From Mantis religiosa (lineage: Eukaryota; Arthropoda; Insecta; Mantodea; Mantidae), in the NCBI GenBank assembly GCA_030765055.1, contig CM060958.1, positions 3,957,191 through 4,021,190 of the forward strand: a stretch of 64,000 nucleotides of DNA, given 5' to 3'. Below, piece by piece: positions 1-9,967 of this stretch. The stretch's first letter is position 1. Every line of letters starts with the position of its first letter. Under the pieces are notes generated by a model. That model had not been told where the DNA came from. It saw only the letters and a program-made list of their open reading frames with translations, and made no database searches. A program made the translations under genes and the position numbers.

Positions 1-410
1 CCACACTTCAGAAATGGAACACTGTCCTTGAGGGCCAATAGCAATGACTGTCGCATGTTTACTCGACGTGGAGTCTCAGTTGCCAAAGTTCCAACTGCTT
101 CATTAGGTGCAGAAATTCGTTGTGTGTTACGATGTGGAGACCGTGTGAGGGAAATGCAGTGGTAAATGCAAATGAAGTAGTACATTACTTTCAGTCAAGT
201 GAAAATAAACAGTGATGACAATAGTGTGAATAACTGGGCCGAGTTATATTACTGGAAAAGCCTCACATGGAACTGTTTGTACGCAAATTCAAGCGCTTGT
301 TTTGTGCTGACAAATAATCCTGGTAAGGGGTCATGCAATGAACCTGATGATAAATTCTGGGTATTCACAGAAATATTGGGACGAAAGGAATACCAAAGAC
401 GCCGATCAAG
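1..410. other. Unassigned DNA upstream of a transposase relic
   Basis: There is no recognisable gene. An 81-codon open frame on the plus strand (199-444) begins at a GTG rather than an ATG and shows no motif I know. Its last 30 codons overlap the beginning of the DDE_3-type relic in a different frame. The stretch may be the decayed 5' part of that transposon, but the sequence does not prove it. No tandem structure is visible. Confidence 0.4.
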
Positions 411-725
411 TGTGAAAATAAAAGGAAACGTTTCTCTAAAGTAGATAATTTCACATGCGATTTAATTCGTCGAGAAATTTATAGATTCTATGCAAAAGGG
501 GAGCGCCCACCTTAGACGAATTGGCTGCACACTTGCAAGAAATTTGTGCTTTTCCTTATGGGCGCTGCACATTGCGCGGTCTCCTAAAGGACCTGGGTTT
601 CAAATACCGCACTTTGAATAAGTAAGGGTTATTATGTAATCCAGTAGAATTATAGAATTGGCGATATATATGGACATAAGATAATTTATTTAGACGAAAC
701 CTCGTACGATACCCATGACGTATCG
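411..725 (+). pseudogene. DDE_3 (IS630/Tc1-mariner superfamily) transposase relic, N-terminal part
   Basis: Translation in two frames gives a transposase-like stretch. A basic KRKRFSKVDNF segment near 420-455 leads into an LIRREIYRFYAKG helix. After a one-base frame break near 507 come a TLDELAAHLQE segment and a helix-turn-helix-like LRGLLKDLGFKYRTLNK. The piece closes with IIYLDETSYDTHD at about 680-718, which carries the first catalytic Asp (YLDET). This order matches the N-terminus and first catalytic motif of DDE_3-type transposases known from insects and cnidarians. The second Asp and the Glu are missing. At least two frame breaks and in-frame stops make it non-functional. It is followed about 90 bp later by a mariner C-terminus from a different family, so the locus is a mosaic. 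The family is assigned from remembered motif patterns, not from a search. Confidence 0.65.
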
Positions 726-812
726 AGAAAGGTGGCAACCTTGCAGAAAGGACTGGGAGAAGGAGGGCCGAGGTTGTAAAACGATTAGGTATAAGGGTTC
801 GTTAAAGGCAGC

Positions 813-1028
813 GGCCGACGTGCACATGAGTTAACTAAACAGACTCTTGAACATCCAGCCTATTCGCCAGATCTAGCACTCAGTGACTACCACCTGGAGG
901 AGGACATTGTTGCGATAAACAACTATTTTGAGGACAATGCTAAATCACACTACAGAGATGATTTAATTAAATTACAACAGCGATATGACAAATGTATTAG
1001 CCTTTCTGGATATTATGTTGAGAAATAA
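813..1028 (+). pseudogene. mariner (DD34D) transposase C-terminal relic
   Basis: One frame encodes about 71 residues that read as the end of a mariner transposase. In order: an AHELTKQTLE segment (the decayed equivalent of the DNARPHTA...T region), YSPDLALSDYH carrying the third catalytic Asp, and a C-terminal YDKCISLSGYYVEK motif directly before a TAA stop. About 8-10 residues normally found between TLE and HP.YSPDLA are absent. The normal HLF after SDYH is replaced by HLEED, and the segment after it is shortened. An AATAAA (1024-1029) overlaps the stop codon. The N-terminal two thirds are missing. A second mariner relic at 9.25-9.88 kb holds the opposite part of the protein, but nothing shows that both come from one copy. 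Confidence 0.85.
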
Positions 1029-1368
1029 AGAGTAAAAATTAAATGTTTTCTGTTATTGTGAGGCCCGGGACTTATCAGCCGTCCCTCGTATTAAAATAAC
1101 AGTTGATCACAAGCTTCTAGAAACCAAAATGTCCCTGCATTAACAGACACGAGTTTTAGCGAACAGTTTGGTCAGACAAACCGGTGAGTTTACGTCAAAG
1201 TGTTACACTTAATGTCGATAATAAAAAACCGTTATTAACGTTTCTTCTAACCTGGCAGGTCTACCAACTCATTACACTGTCCACAAGTCTGTAGTTTAAC
1301 TTTGGTTCGATCAAGTAAAAATCTTAAATTCTACATTTTTAAACTCAGAGTTATCAAACATTTGATCT
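1029..1368. other. Spacer without recognisable feature
   Basis: AT-rich sequence after the mariner stop. No open frame, repeat unit or structural RNA is recognisable. It probably includes the decayed 3' end of the mariner element, but I could not identify a terminal inverted repeat. Confidence 0.4.
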
Positions 1369-1767
1369 TTGTTTCTCTGCAAAACTAGCAATATAGACAA
1401 TTACTGTTGCGGAGCGATATATGGATTTACCAACAGTGAAATGAAAGTGTACAATAACTTTACTATTACTATGTTGCCAAAAGCCAGAGAGATTGACAAA
1501 AGCTGCAACTATCCCAAGGGAACAGACAGCTTTGTGCAGCCACCAAATCTAAAATGGCGCACAACAAACAAACGAAACATTTGCATTACTCCGAAAATTT
1601 CTATGCGACATTTCAGAGAAAGTACGTGTTTTGAGCTCCCCGAGCATTTCAATACTTCCAGACTACCCTTACATGAAAAAACCCTTGGAATTTTGGATTT
1701 CCTTAAAAGTTATTACACAAAAGCTTCACCTATCTTAAGAAAAATGATGTCAAATTTTTCTTATTAA
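1369..1767 (+). other. Open frame of 132 codons, unknown, probably not a gene
   Basis: A 132-codon frame open from a TTG (not ATG) to a TAA at 1765-1767. The first internal ATG lies near 1441. The predicted peptide is basic and Cys/Asn-rich in its first half and ends in a hydrophobic-aromatic run (LGILDFLKSYYTKASPIL). There is no signal peptide, transmembrane helix or motif I recognise. In an AT-rich transposon graveyard this length could be chance, or an old decayed coding exon. A protein search against arthropod proteomes would decide. Confidence 0.15.
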
Positions 1768-1926
1768 TGGAGATTGATTTCACAAACAAATCGCTTTCAT
1801 CCTAGGATACTGGTTACCCTGTTGTTATGTTTTTTTTTCAGTACTACCAAAATCTGAAAACTAAACAAACCTAAAAACAGAATCGACTGCCTGTATTTCA
1901 AAATTCATTAGGCGATGTTCATTTTT
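1768..1926. other. AT-rich spacer
   Basis: Short AT-rich stretch with a T9 tract ending in CAG near 1829-1841. It resembles a splice-acceptor tract, but there is no supported exon after it. Nothing else is visible. Confidence 0.3.
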
Positions 1927-2256
1927 TTAAATAAATATTTTTTCCCAAACCATTAAATGTATCGGGCCATTTAATTGTTTTAATAATTTAACTTCTGGAT
2001 TTATTTCATTATTAAATGACCAAAAATGATCTGCTACGGCCAATTTATCAGTTTGTTTATACTTAACACTGGTTTCCAAATCACGTTTCGTCTTTCCTAT
2101 ATAAACCCGATCATAATCTAAACAATTAAGTTGATAAATATCAGATTTTTTATTATTAGGAATTTTATCTTTTTTTGGAGAAATGTAGTAAAAGTTTAAT
2201 AACTTTTCTTTCACTCGTACTTGATCACTTGTAACAACAAAACTGAGAATGAACAC
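1927..2256 (-). pseudogene. Penelope-like element GIY-YIG endonuclease relic
   Basis: The minus strand stays open for 109 codons and reads as the C-terminal GIY-YIG endonuclease of a Penelope-like element (PLE). A KDKIPNNKK linker (residues 29-37) precedes the domain. DIYQLNC (39-45) takes the place of the GIY motif, and VYIGKTKRDLETSVK (51-65) holds the YIG motif and the conserved basic helix. A later KLAVADHFWSFNNEINP segment matches the A.H....H.INP region, and a final LMVWEKIFI resembles the usual end of the domain. The helix after the YIG motif is shortened (SVKYKQTDK where RFKEH plus about 10 more residues is typical). The GIY glycine is Asp. No reverse transcriptase is recognisable upstream on this strand (2257-2600), and the frame begins without a clear ATG. 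I regard it as a 5'-truncated, decayed copy, from a lineage different from the PLE at 9.9-12.9 kb and in the opposite orientation. Confidence 0.75.
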
Positions 2257-2914
2257 GCTACAAAACAGCTGTACTCTTACAATGTGTGTTGAGAGAACTA
2301 ATGGTTTGTTTTACCTTATCACTTTATCGTACATAGAACTTTGGTACAAGTACAGTCACCCTCACAAGTTATTGCACTTTTTAGAATATGTACGTTCTAA
2401 TCCATTACACAAAAAGTAACCCATTTTAATCAGGTTATTTACGTAAACCGTTCCGTTTCTGCGTTAGACAGTATTCCGGCTTAGAGTATAACATTACGTG
2501 GGAAATAGCTACGTTCTGATATTTATTTCCGTTTTTCCAGGCTTCTTGTATATAAGGAGTCAATTTTAGTCAGATTTTACTGTACCACATTTTTAAGATA
2601 TTTACTTTGTATATTAAAGTAGAAGGAGTTATTGAAATGTGTCGGGTTTTGTGAACGACAGACGAGAAAATGTTGTGACTGTTTTCCGCATTGCCGACAG
2701 CGTTTTTCTTGGAACACAGAGCTCCTGTGCTGCAAAAATTGGAAAAGCCAACCCCACTTGAGTAATATCTTTATAACATTTTCATATCGAGGTGAAGAGT
2801 TCTGCCAGCTTAATAAATTTCATCCCTCACCGTGGTCAGGGGTGGAAACTATGTGTGTGAGTTTACACTATTTTGAGACTCCTTGAACACAAGAAATGGC
2901 AATCTAGTTGTTTA
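2257..2914. other. Unassigned DNA before the 64-bp satellite
   Basis: No recognisable gene. An 84-codon plus-strand frame (2632-2886) begins at a TTG, is Cys-rich, and matches nothing I know. A TATATAAG occurs at 2549-2556 with a TCAGATT about 20 bp later, but no transcript-like sequence follows. The minus strand here should hold the reverse transcriptase of the PLE relic if that copy were longer, but I cannot recognise it. Confidence 0.3.
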
Positions 2915-5900
2915 TGTTATAACAGCTCAGTTCGGACCTCGATATGTTGTACACCTCTCTTCAATATATGTAGTCAAATTTGTGACAGCGCCAGTTCTGA
3001 CGGCGCTGTGTTGTACACCCCTATAAAATATGTGTGGGGCCACGTTATAACAGCGTCAGCTCTTACCTCGATGTCCTGTACATCCCTGTACGATATATGT
3101 AGCCCGCCTTATAATAACAGCAGGTCTGATCTAGCTCTGCTGTGCATCCCTGTTCGAGATATTAAGTCTATGTTAAACATACGAGCAGCAGTAACTGTGA
3201 CCCCACTGTGTTGTACACCCCTGTACAATATCTGTAGCCCACTCTATAACATCGACACTTATAATTTAGCGGTGTTGTACAACCCTGTACGATATATGTA
3301 GCCCACTTTATAACATCGACAGTTCTAATTTAGCGGTGTTGTACACCCCTGTACAATATCTGTAGCCCACTTTATAACATCGACAGTTCTAATTTAGCGG
3401 TGTTGTACAACCCTGTACGATATATGTAGCCCACTTTATAACATTGGCAGTTCTAATTTAGCGGTGTTGTACACCCCTGTACTATATATGTAGGTCACTT
3501 TATAACATCGACACTTCTAATTTAGCGGTGTTGTACAACCCTGTACGATATATGTAGCCCACTTTATTACATCGACACTTCTAATTTAGCGGTGTTGTAC
3601 AACCCTGTACTATATATGTAGGTCACTTTATAACATCGACACTTCTAATTTAGCGGTGTTGTACAACCCTGTACTATATATGTAGCCCACTTTATAACAT
3701 CGACACTTATAATTTAGCGGTGTTGTACACCCCTGTACTATATATGTAGGTCACTTTATAACATCGACACTTATAATTTAGCGGTGTTGTACAACCCTGT
3801 ACTATATATGTAGTCCACTTTATAACATCGACACTTCTAATTTAGCGGTGTTGTACACCCCTGTACAATATCTGTAGCCCACTTTATAACATCGGCAGTT
3901 CTAATTTAGCGGTGTTGTACACCCCTGTACTATATATGTAGCCCACTTTATAACATCGACACTTATAATTTAGCGGTGTTGTACACCCCTGTACTATATA
4001 TGTAGGTCACTTTATAACATCGACACTTCTAATTTAGCGGTGTTGTACAACCCTGTACTATATATGTAGTCCACTTTATAACATCGACACTTCTAATTTA
4101 GCGGTGTTGTACACCCCTGTACAATATCTGTAGCCCACTTTATAACATCGGCAGTTCTAATTTAGCGGTGTTGTACACCCCTGTACAATATCTGTAGCCC
4201 ACTTTATAACATCGGCAGTTCTAATTTAGCGGTGTTGTACACCCCTGTACTATATATGTAGCCCACTTTATAACATCGGCAGTTCTAATTTAGCGGTGTT
4301 GTACACCCCTGTACAATATCTGTAGCCCACTTTATAACATCGACACTTCTAATTTAGCGGTGTTGTACATCCAGTACTATATATGTAGCCCACTTTATAA
4401 TATCGACACTTCTAATTTAGCGGTGTTGTACACCCCTGTACTATATATGTAGTCCACTTTATAACATCGACACTTCTAATTTAGCGGTGTTGTACACCCC
4501 TGTACTATATATGTAGTCCACTTTATAACATCGACACTTATAATTTTGCGGTGTTGTACACACCTGTACTATATATGTAGCCCACTTTATAACATCGACA
4601 CTTCTAATTTAGTGGTGTTGTACACCCTTGTACTATATATGTAGCCCACTTTATAACATCGACACTTCTAATTTAGCGGTGTTGTACACCCCTGTACTAT
4701 ATATGTAGCCCACTTTATAACATCGACACTTCTAATTTAGCGGTGTTGTACACCCCTGTACTATATATGTAGCCCACTTTATAACATCGACACTTCTAAT
4801 TTAGTGGTGTTGTACACCCCTGTACTATATATGTAGTCCACTTTATAACATCGACACTTATAATTTTGCGGTGTTGTACACACCTGTACTATATATGTAG
4901 CCCACTTTATAACATCGACACTTCTAATTTAGCGGTGTTGTACACCCAGTACTATATATGTAGCCCACTTTATAACATCGACACTTCTAATTTAGCGGTG
5001 TTGTACACCCCTGTACTATAAATGTAGCCCACTTTATAACATCGACACTTCTAATTTAGCGGTGTTGTACACCCCTGCACTATATATGTAGTCCACTTTA
5101 TAACATCGACACTTCTAATTTAGCGGTGTTGTACACCCCTGCACTATATATGTAGTCCACTTTATAACATCGACACTTCTAATTTAGCGGTGTTGTACAC
5201 CCCTGTACTATATATGTAGTCCACTATATAACATTGGCAGTTCTAATTTAGCGGTGTTGTACACCCCTGTGCTATATATGTAGTCCACTTTATAACATCG
5301 ACACTTCTAATTTTGCGGTGTTGTACACCCCTGCGCTATATATGTAGTCCACTTTATAACATCAACACTTCTAATTTAGCGGTGTTGTACACCCCTGTAC
5401 TATATATGTAGCCCACTTTATAACATCGACACTTCTAATTTAGCGGTGTTGTACACCCCTGTACTATATATGTAGTCCACTTTATAACATCGACACTTCT
5501 AATTTAGCGGTGTTGTACACCCCTGTACAATTACTGTAGCCAACTTTATAATATCGACACTTCTAATTTTGCGGTGTTGTACACCCCTGTACAATATATG
5601 TAGCCCACTTTATAACATCGGCAGTTCTAATTTTGCGGTGTTGTACACTCAGTACTATATATGTAGTCCATTTTATAACATCGACACTTCTAATTTAGCG
5701 GTGTTGTACACCCCTGTACAATATCTGTAGCCCACTTCATGACATCGACACTTCTAATTTAGCGGTGTTGTACACCCCAGTACAATATCTGTAGCCCACT
5801 TCATGACATAGACACTTCTAATTTAGCGGTGTTGTACACCCCTGTACAATATCTGTAGCCCACTTTATAACATCGACACTTCTAATTTAGCGGTGTTGTA

Positions 5901-7380
5901 CACCCCTGTACTATATATGTAATCCACTTTATAACATCGACACTTCTAATTTAGCGGTGTTGTACAACCCAGTACAATATCTGTAGCCCACTTCATGACA
6001 TCGACACTTCTAATTTAGCGGTGTTGTACACCCCTGTACTCTATATGTAGCCCACTTTATAACATCGACACTTCTAATTTAGCGGTGTTGTACACCCCTG
6101 TACTATATATGTAGTCCACTTTATAACATCGACACTTCTAATTTAGCGGTGTTGTACACCCCTGTACAATATCTGTAGCCCACTTTATAATGTCGACACT
6201 TCTAATTTTGCGGTGTTGTACACCCCTGTACAATATATGTAGCCCACTTTATAACATCGGCAGTTCTAATTTTGCGGTGTTGTACACCCAGTACTATATA
6301 TGTAGTCCATTTTATAACATCGACACTTCTAATTTAGCGGTGTTGTACACCCCTGTACAATATCTGTAGCCCACTTCATGACATCGACACTTCTAATTTA
6401 GCGGTGTTGTACACCCCAGTACAATATCTGTAGCCCACTTCATGACATCGACACTTCTAATTTAGCGGTGTTGTAAACCCCTGTACAATATCTGTAGCCC
6501 ACTTCATGACATCGACACTTCTAATTTAGCGGTGTTGTACACCCCTGTACAATATCTGTAGCCCACTTTATAATATCGACACTTCTAATTTTGCGGTGTT
6601 GTACACCCCTGTACAATATATGTAGCCCACTTTATAACATCGGCAGTTCTAATTTTGCGGTGTTGTACACCCAGTACTATATATGTAGTCCATTTTATAA
6701 CATCGACACTTCTAATTTAGCGGTGTTGTACACCCCTGTACAATATCTGTAGCCCACTTCATGACATCGACACTTCTAATTTAGCGGTGTTGTACACCCC
6801 TGCACTATATATGTAGCCCACTTTATAACATCGACACTTCTAATTTAGCGGTGTTGTACACCCCAGTACAATATCTGTAGCCCACTTCATGACATCGACA
6901 CTTCTAATTTAGCGGTGTTGTACACCCAGTACTATATATGTAGTCCATTTTATAACATCGACACTTCTAATTTAGCGGTGTTGTACACCCCTGTACAATA
7001 TCTGTAGCCCACTTCATGACATCGACACTTCTAATTTAGCGGTGTTGTACACCCCTGCACTATATATGTAGCCCACTTTATAACATCGGCAGTTCTAATT
7101 TACCGGTGTTGTACACCCCTGTACAATATCTGTAGCCCACTTTATAACATCGGCAGTTCTAATTTAGCGGTGTTGTACACCCAGCACTATATATGTAGCC
7201 CACTTTATAACATCGACACTTCTAATTTAGCGGTGTTGTACACCCCTGCACTATATATGTAGCCCACTTAATAACATCGACAGTTTTAATTTAGCGGTGT
7301 TGTACACCCCTGTACTATATATGTAGCCCACTTTATAACACCAACAGTTCTAATTTAGCTGTGTTGTACACCCCTGTAGA
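2915..7380. repeat. 64-bp tandem satellite, about 70 units
   Basis: Direct head-to-tail repeat of a 64-bp unit. The landmarks, in order, are CCCACTTTATAACATCGACA, CTTCTAATTTAGCGG, TGTTGTACACCCCTGTAC and TATATATGTAG. Each unit carries the dyad GGTGT-TGT-ACACC. The first four or five units (2915-3230) are strongly diverged and carry CAGCG-type variants. The core (about 3230-7300) is much more uniform, with single-base and one-base-deletion variants (CCCAGTAC for CCCCTGTAC) distributed in blocks. Shared variants recur at 320 bp (TTATAATTTTGCGG at about 4540 and 4860) and at 639, 383 and 255 bp (the GTAGTCCATTTTATAAC variant at 5663, 6302, 6685 and 6940). The core is therefore organised into irregular higher-order repeats of 4-10 units. 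Because 64 is not a multiple of three, the open frames inside are repeat artefacts. Confidence 0.95.
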
Positions 7381-8580
7381 ATATGTGTTGGTGACGATAT
7401 AACAGCGCCAGCTTTCCCCCCACTCTGTTGTACACTCCTGTACAATATATTGTATCCCTCTTTATAATAGCGCCAGTTGTGATCCCGCTGTGTTGCACAC
7501 CGCTGTACAATATATTGTAGCCCCCTTTATAACAGCGCCAGTTGTGACCCCACTCTGCTGTACACTCCTGTACAATATATTGTAGCCCTCTTTATAACAG
7601 CGCTAGTTGTGACCCCACTCTGCTGTACACTCCTGTACAATATATTCTATCCCCCTTTATAACAGCGCCAGTTGTGATCCCGCTGTGTTGCACACTCCTG
7701 TAGAATATGTGTTGGCGACGTTATAACAGCGCCAGTTGTGACCCTACTCTGCTGTACACTCCTGTACAATATATTGTATCCCCCTTTATAACAGCGCTAG
7801 TTGTGATCCCGCTGTGTTGCACACCCCTGTAGAATATGTGTTGGCGACGTTATAACAGCGCCAGTTGTGACCCCACTCTGCTGTACACTCCTGTACAATA
7901 TATTGTATCCCCCTTTATAACAGCGCTAGTTGTGATCCCGCTGTGTTGCACACCCCTGTAGAATATGTGTTGGCGACGTTATAACAGCGCCAGTTTTGAC
8001 CCCACTCTGCTGTACACTCCTGTACAATATATTGTAGCCCCCTTTATAACAGCGCCATTTGTGACCCCACTCTGCTGTACAATCGTGTACAATATATTGT
8101 ATCCCCCTTTATAACAGCGCTAGTTGTTATCCCGCTGTGTTGCACACCCCTGTATAATATGTGTTGGCGACGTTATAACAGCGCCAGTTGTGACCCCACT
8201 CTGCTGTACAATCCTGTACAATATATTGTATCCCCCTTTATAACAGCGCTAGTTGTGATCCCGATGTGTTGCACAACCCTGTACAATATGTGTTGGCGAC
8301 GTTATAACAGCGCCAGCTTTTCCCCCACTCTGCTGTACACTCCTGTACAATATATTGTAGCCCCTTTTATAACAGCGCCATTTGTGACCCCACTCTGCTG
8401 TACAATCCTGTACAATATATTGTAGCCTCCTTTATATCAGCGCTAGTTGTGACCCCATTCTGCTGTACAATCCTGTACAATCCCCCACTCTGCTGTACAC
8501 TCCTGTACAATATATTGTAGCCCCCTTTATAACATTGCCAGTTGTGACCCAACTGTGTTGCACATCCCTGTACGAGATAT
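7381..8580. repeat. 65-bp diverged subfamily of the same satellite, partly 130-bp dimers
   Basis: Continues the 64-bp array in the same orientation with a clearly different sequence: CCCCCTTTATAACAGCGCCA, GTTGTGACCCCACTCTGCTG, TACACTCCTGTACAATATATTG. Two unit types alternate over much of the block. One carries GTTGTGATCCCGCTGTGTTGC and GAATATGTGTTGGCGACG, the other GTGACCCCACTCTGC, giving a dimeric period of about 130 bp (clear at about 7660-8330). About 18 units in total. The last copy fades out near 8580 at CCTGTACGAGATATGG. Similarity of the outermost left units (2960-3110) to this type suggests that both edges preserve an older form of the satellite. Confidence 0.93.
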
Positions 8581-9240
8581 GGAACCCATGCATGAAGAAG
8601 CGCTTGCCTCTCTTTTTACTTTCTTTTCTAGCCGCAGTAGCGCTGCTTGCGGTGATGATATTGCAAAAACAATAACCTGATATATTGCTCTTTTAATGGA
8701 GAGGTCCTTGTGCCACAACGTTATGAGACGGCTTGGGAAATTCTTCATTAGTGGCAGCACTGGCCACATAATTACATTCAGAGAGCATGGTTCGAACCTC
8801 GCAGGACGTTATTTGATTTGCATTATAAATACATAAAACGAATGTTATAAGAAGTACCGAAATGTGCAGTATGCTTATGACTTACTGAGTTGCACTGCTT
8901 TATTTAATAAATAGACGACTTACATATATACGTTCGTCATCTGTTTACTGCTGGTTTTATATACATTACGAAGCCTCAACTTTTCTACTAGGTATACATA
9001 TATTGTGTGTTAAGAAATGTTAGGATTGATTTTAAAGTTTCGAGTTTCGAGTTGCACTTCAGTAACCTCGCTCATTATGTATGTGATTTGTACAAAGATC
9101 TAGAAATATTGTACATATGAGTGTCGTTTGGTAAGTCTGGCAAATTTCCACTTGGGTGTGGTAAGCTTGATTATTCAAAAAATTGTACAGAAAATGTGGA
9201 GTGTTACAATATACAGTCATGTGAACTGGTTAGACGCGGA
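8581..9240. other. AT-rich spacer with one unassigned minus-strand open frame
   Basis: Mostly AT-rich single-copy-looking DNA. On the minus strand an 80-codon frame (8527-8769) is open; the part outside the satellite (about 8590-8769) encodes a basic peptide with KKVKREASASS near its end. It resembles transposon debris but I cannot name a family. GGTTCGAACCTC at about 8789-8800 is close to a pol III B box, but no A box is found at the proper distance upstream. Nothing else is supported. Confidence 0.3.
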
Positions 9241-9244
9241 CTCT

Positions 9245-9875
9245 GTACCAACATTGAAGATCATTTACTTTTTGGATCAATGAATTTAAGTGTGATCGTA
9301 GAAGTACTGAAGATGACTCGCACTCTGGTCACCCATTTGAGGTCACCACACAGGACACCATTGAAAAAATTCTTGATCTGGTTGTGTAACACCACCGTCT
9401 CAAAATTCGTGATATTGCTCATAATGTAGGCATCTCAACTGAGCGAGTACAAAATATCCTGCATGAAAAATTGCAATGAAAAACCTGTGTGCAAGATGGG
9501 CGCCGTGATTGGTCACAGTGGACCAAAACACATCTACCAAATGTCTAGCGATGTTTAACCGCAACCCAAAAGAGATTAGTAACTATGGATAAAATTTGGA
9601 TTCACACACCAAAGTCCAAACAACAGTCAAAACAATGGGCAAAGACTGGTTAAAGTGTACCAAAGAAAGCAAGGACCATTTTATCAGCTGGTAAGGTGAT
9701 GACCACTGTTTTTTGGGATTCTCAAGGAATAATCCTCATAGACTACTTGGTAAAAGGCAGAACCACAAATAGAGCCTATAATACTTCATTGTTGGATCGA
9801 CTGAAACAGAAGTTGACTGAAAAGATATTGACACTGAAACACAAAAAAGTAATACGGCAAGTGTCAGATAAGCCT
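9245..9875 (+). pseudogene. mariner (DD34D) transposase relic, N-terminal to middle part
   Basis: Reads as a mariner transposase from the linker of the paired DNA-binding domains to just before the second catalytic motif. The order is DDSHSGHPFEVTTQD and IEKILDLV (9306-9390), then LKIRDIAHNVGISTERVQNIL (helix-turn-helix, about 9398-9465). Next comes VTMDKIWIHT with the first catalytic Asp codon at 9588-9590; the usual MDETW is MDKIW here, so the Glu after the Asp is lost. After that follow KQQSKQWAKTG, PKKARTILSAGKVM and TVFWDSQGIILIDYLVKGRT (to about 9770). Frame changes and stops interrupt it several times. It ends in KHKKVI near 9855, immediately before the position of the HQDNA motif, so the second and third catalytic Asp are absent. 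The PLE segment starts within about 30-100 bp downstream, suggesting that the truncation and the PLE insertion are linked. Confidence 0.88.
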
Positions 9876-9899
9876 ACTGGTACAGCCTGATCCCATTTA

Positions 9900-9967
9900 C
9901 CGACAACCATCCCGTAGAATTCTTGCAAATACAGCATCAGGATCATCCACAAGCCACCTGGACTTCC
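9900..9967 (+). pseudogene. PLE linker upstream of the amplified GIY-YIG domain
   Basis: In the frame that leads into the first GVYLIPCE motif (GTG at 9979), the preceding residues read SHLDFQVLGVY. This resembles the short (K)DDLGL..PGVY linker that joins the PLE reverse transcriptase to the GIY-YIG domain. Farther upstream the similarity fades and no reverse transcriptase is seen, so the PLE is 5'-truncated at about the mariner relic. This stretch shows that the 149-bp array starts inside a PLE and not at random. Confidence 0.5.

Noticed and set aside
1829..1845. T9 tract ending in CAG as a 3' splice site
   Set aside because: There is no coding sequence or matching donor around it.
2549..2576. 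TATATAAG plus TCAGATT as a pol II core promoter
   Set aside because: The spacing is short (about 23 bp), no supported exon follows, and such motifs are expected by chance in AT-rich DNA.
2873..3301. 142-codon open frame with CCTPLYNIC repeats as a Cys-rich repeat protein
   Set aside because: The repeated peptide is a translation of 64-bp satellite units in rotating frames, and the frame closes once units become regular.
8527..8769. Minus-strand 80-codon frame as a real gene
   Set aside because: One end lies within the satellite and the rest matches no family I know. It is kept only as an unassigned open frame.
8780..8805. GGTTCGAACCTC as part of a tRNA or SINE
   Set aside because: It is a good B-box match but no A box lies at a suitable distance and no tRNA fold is visible.
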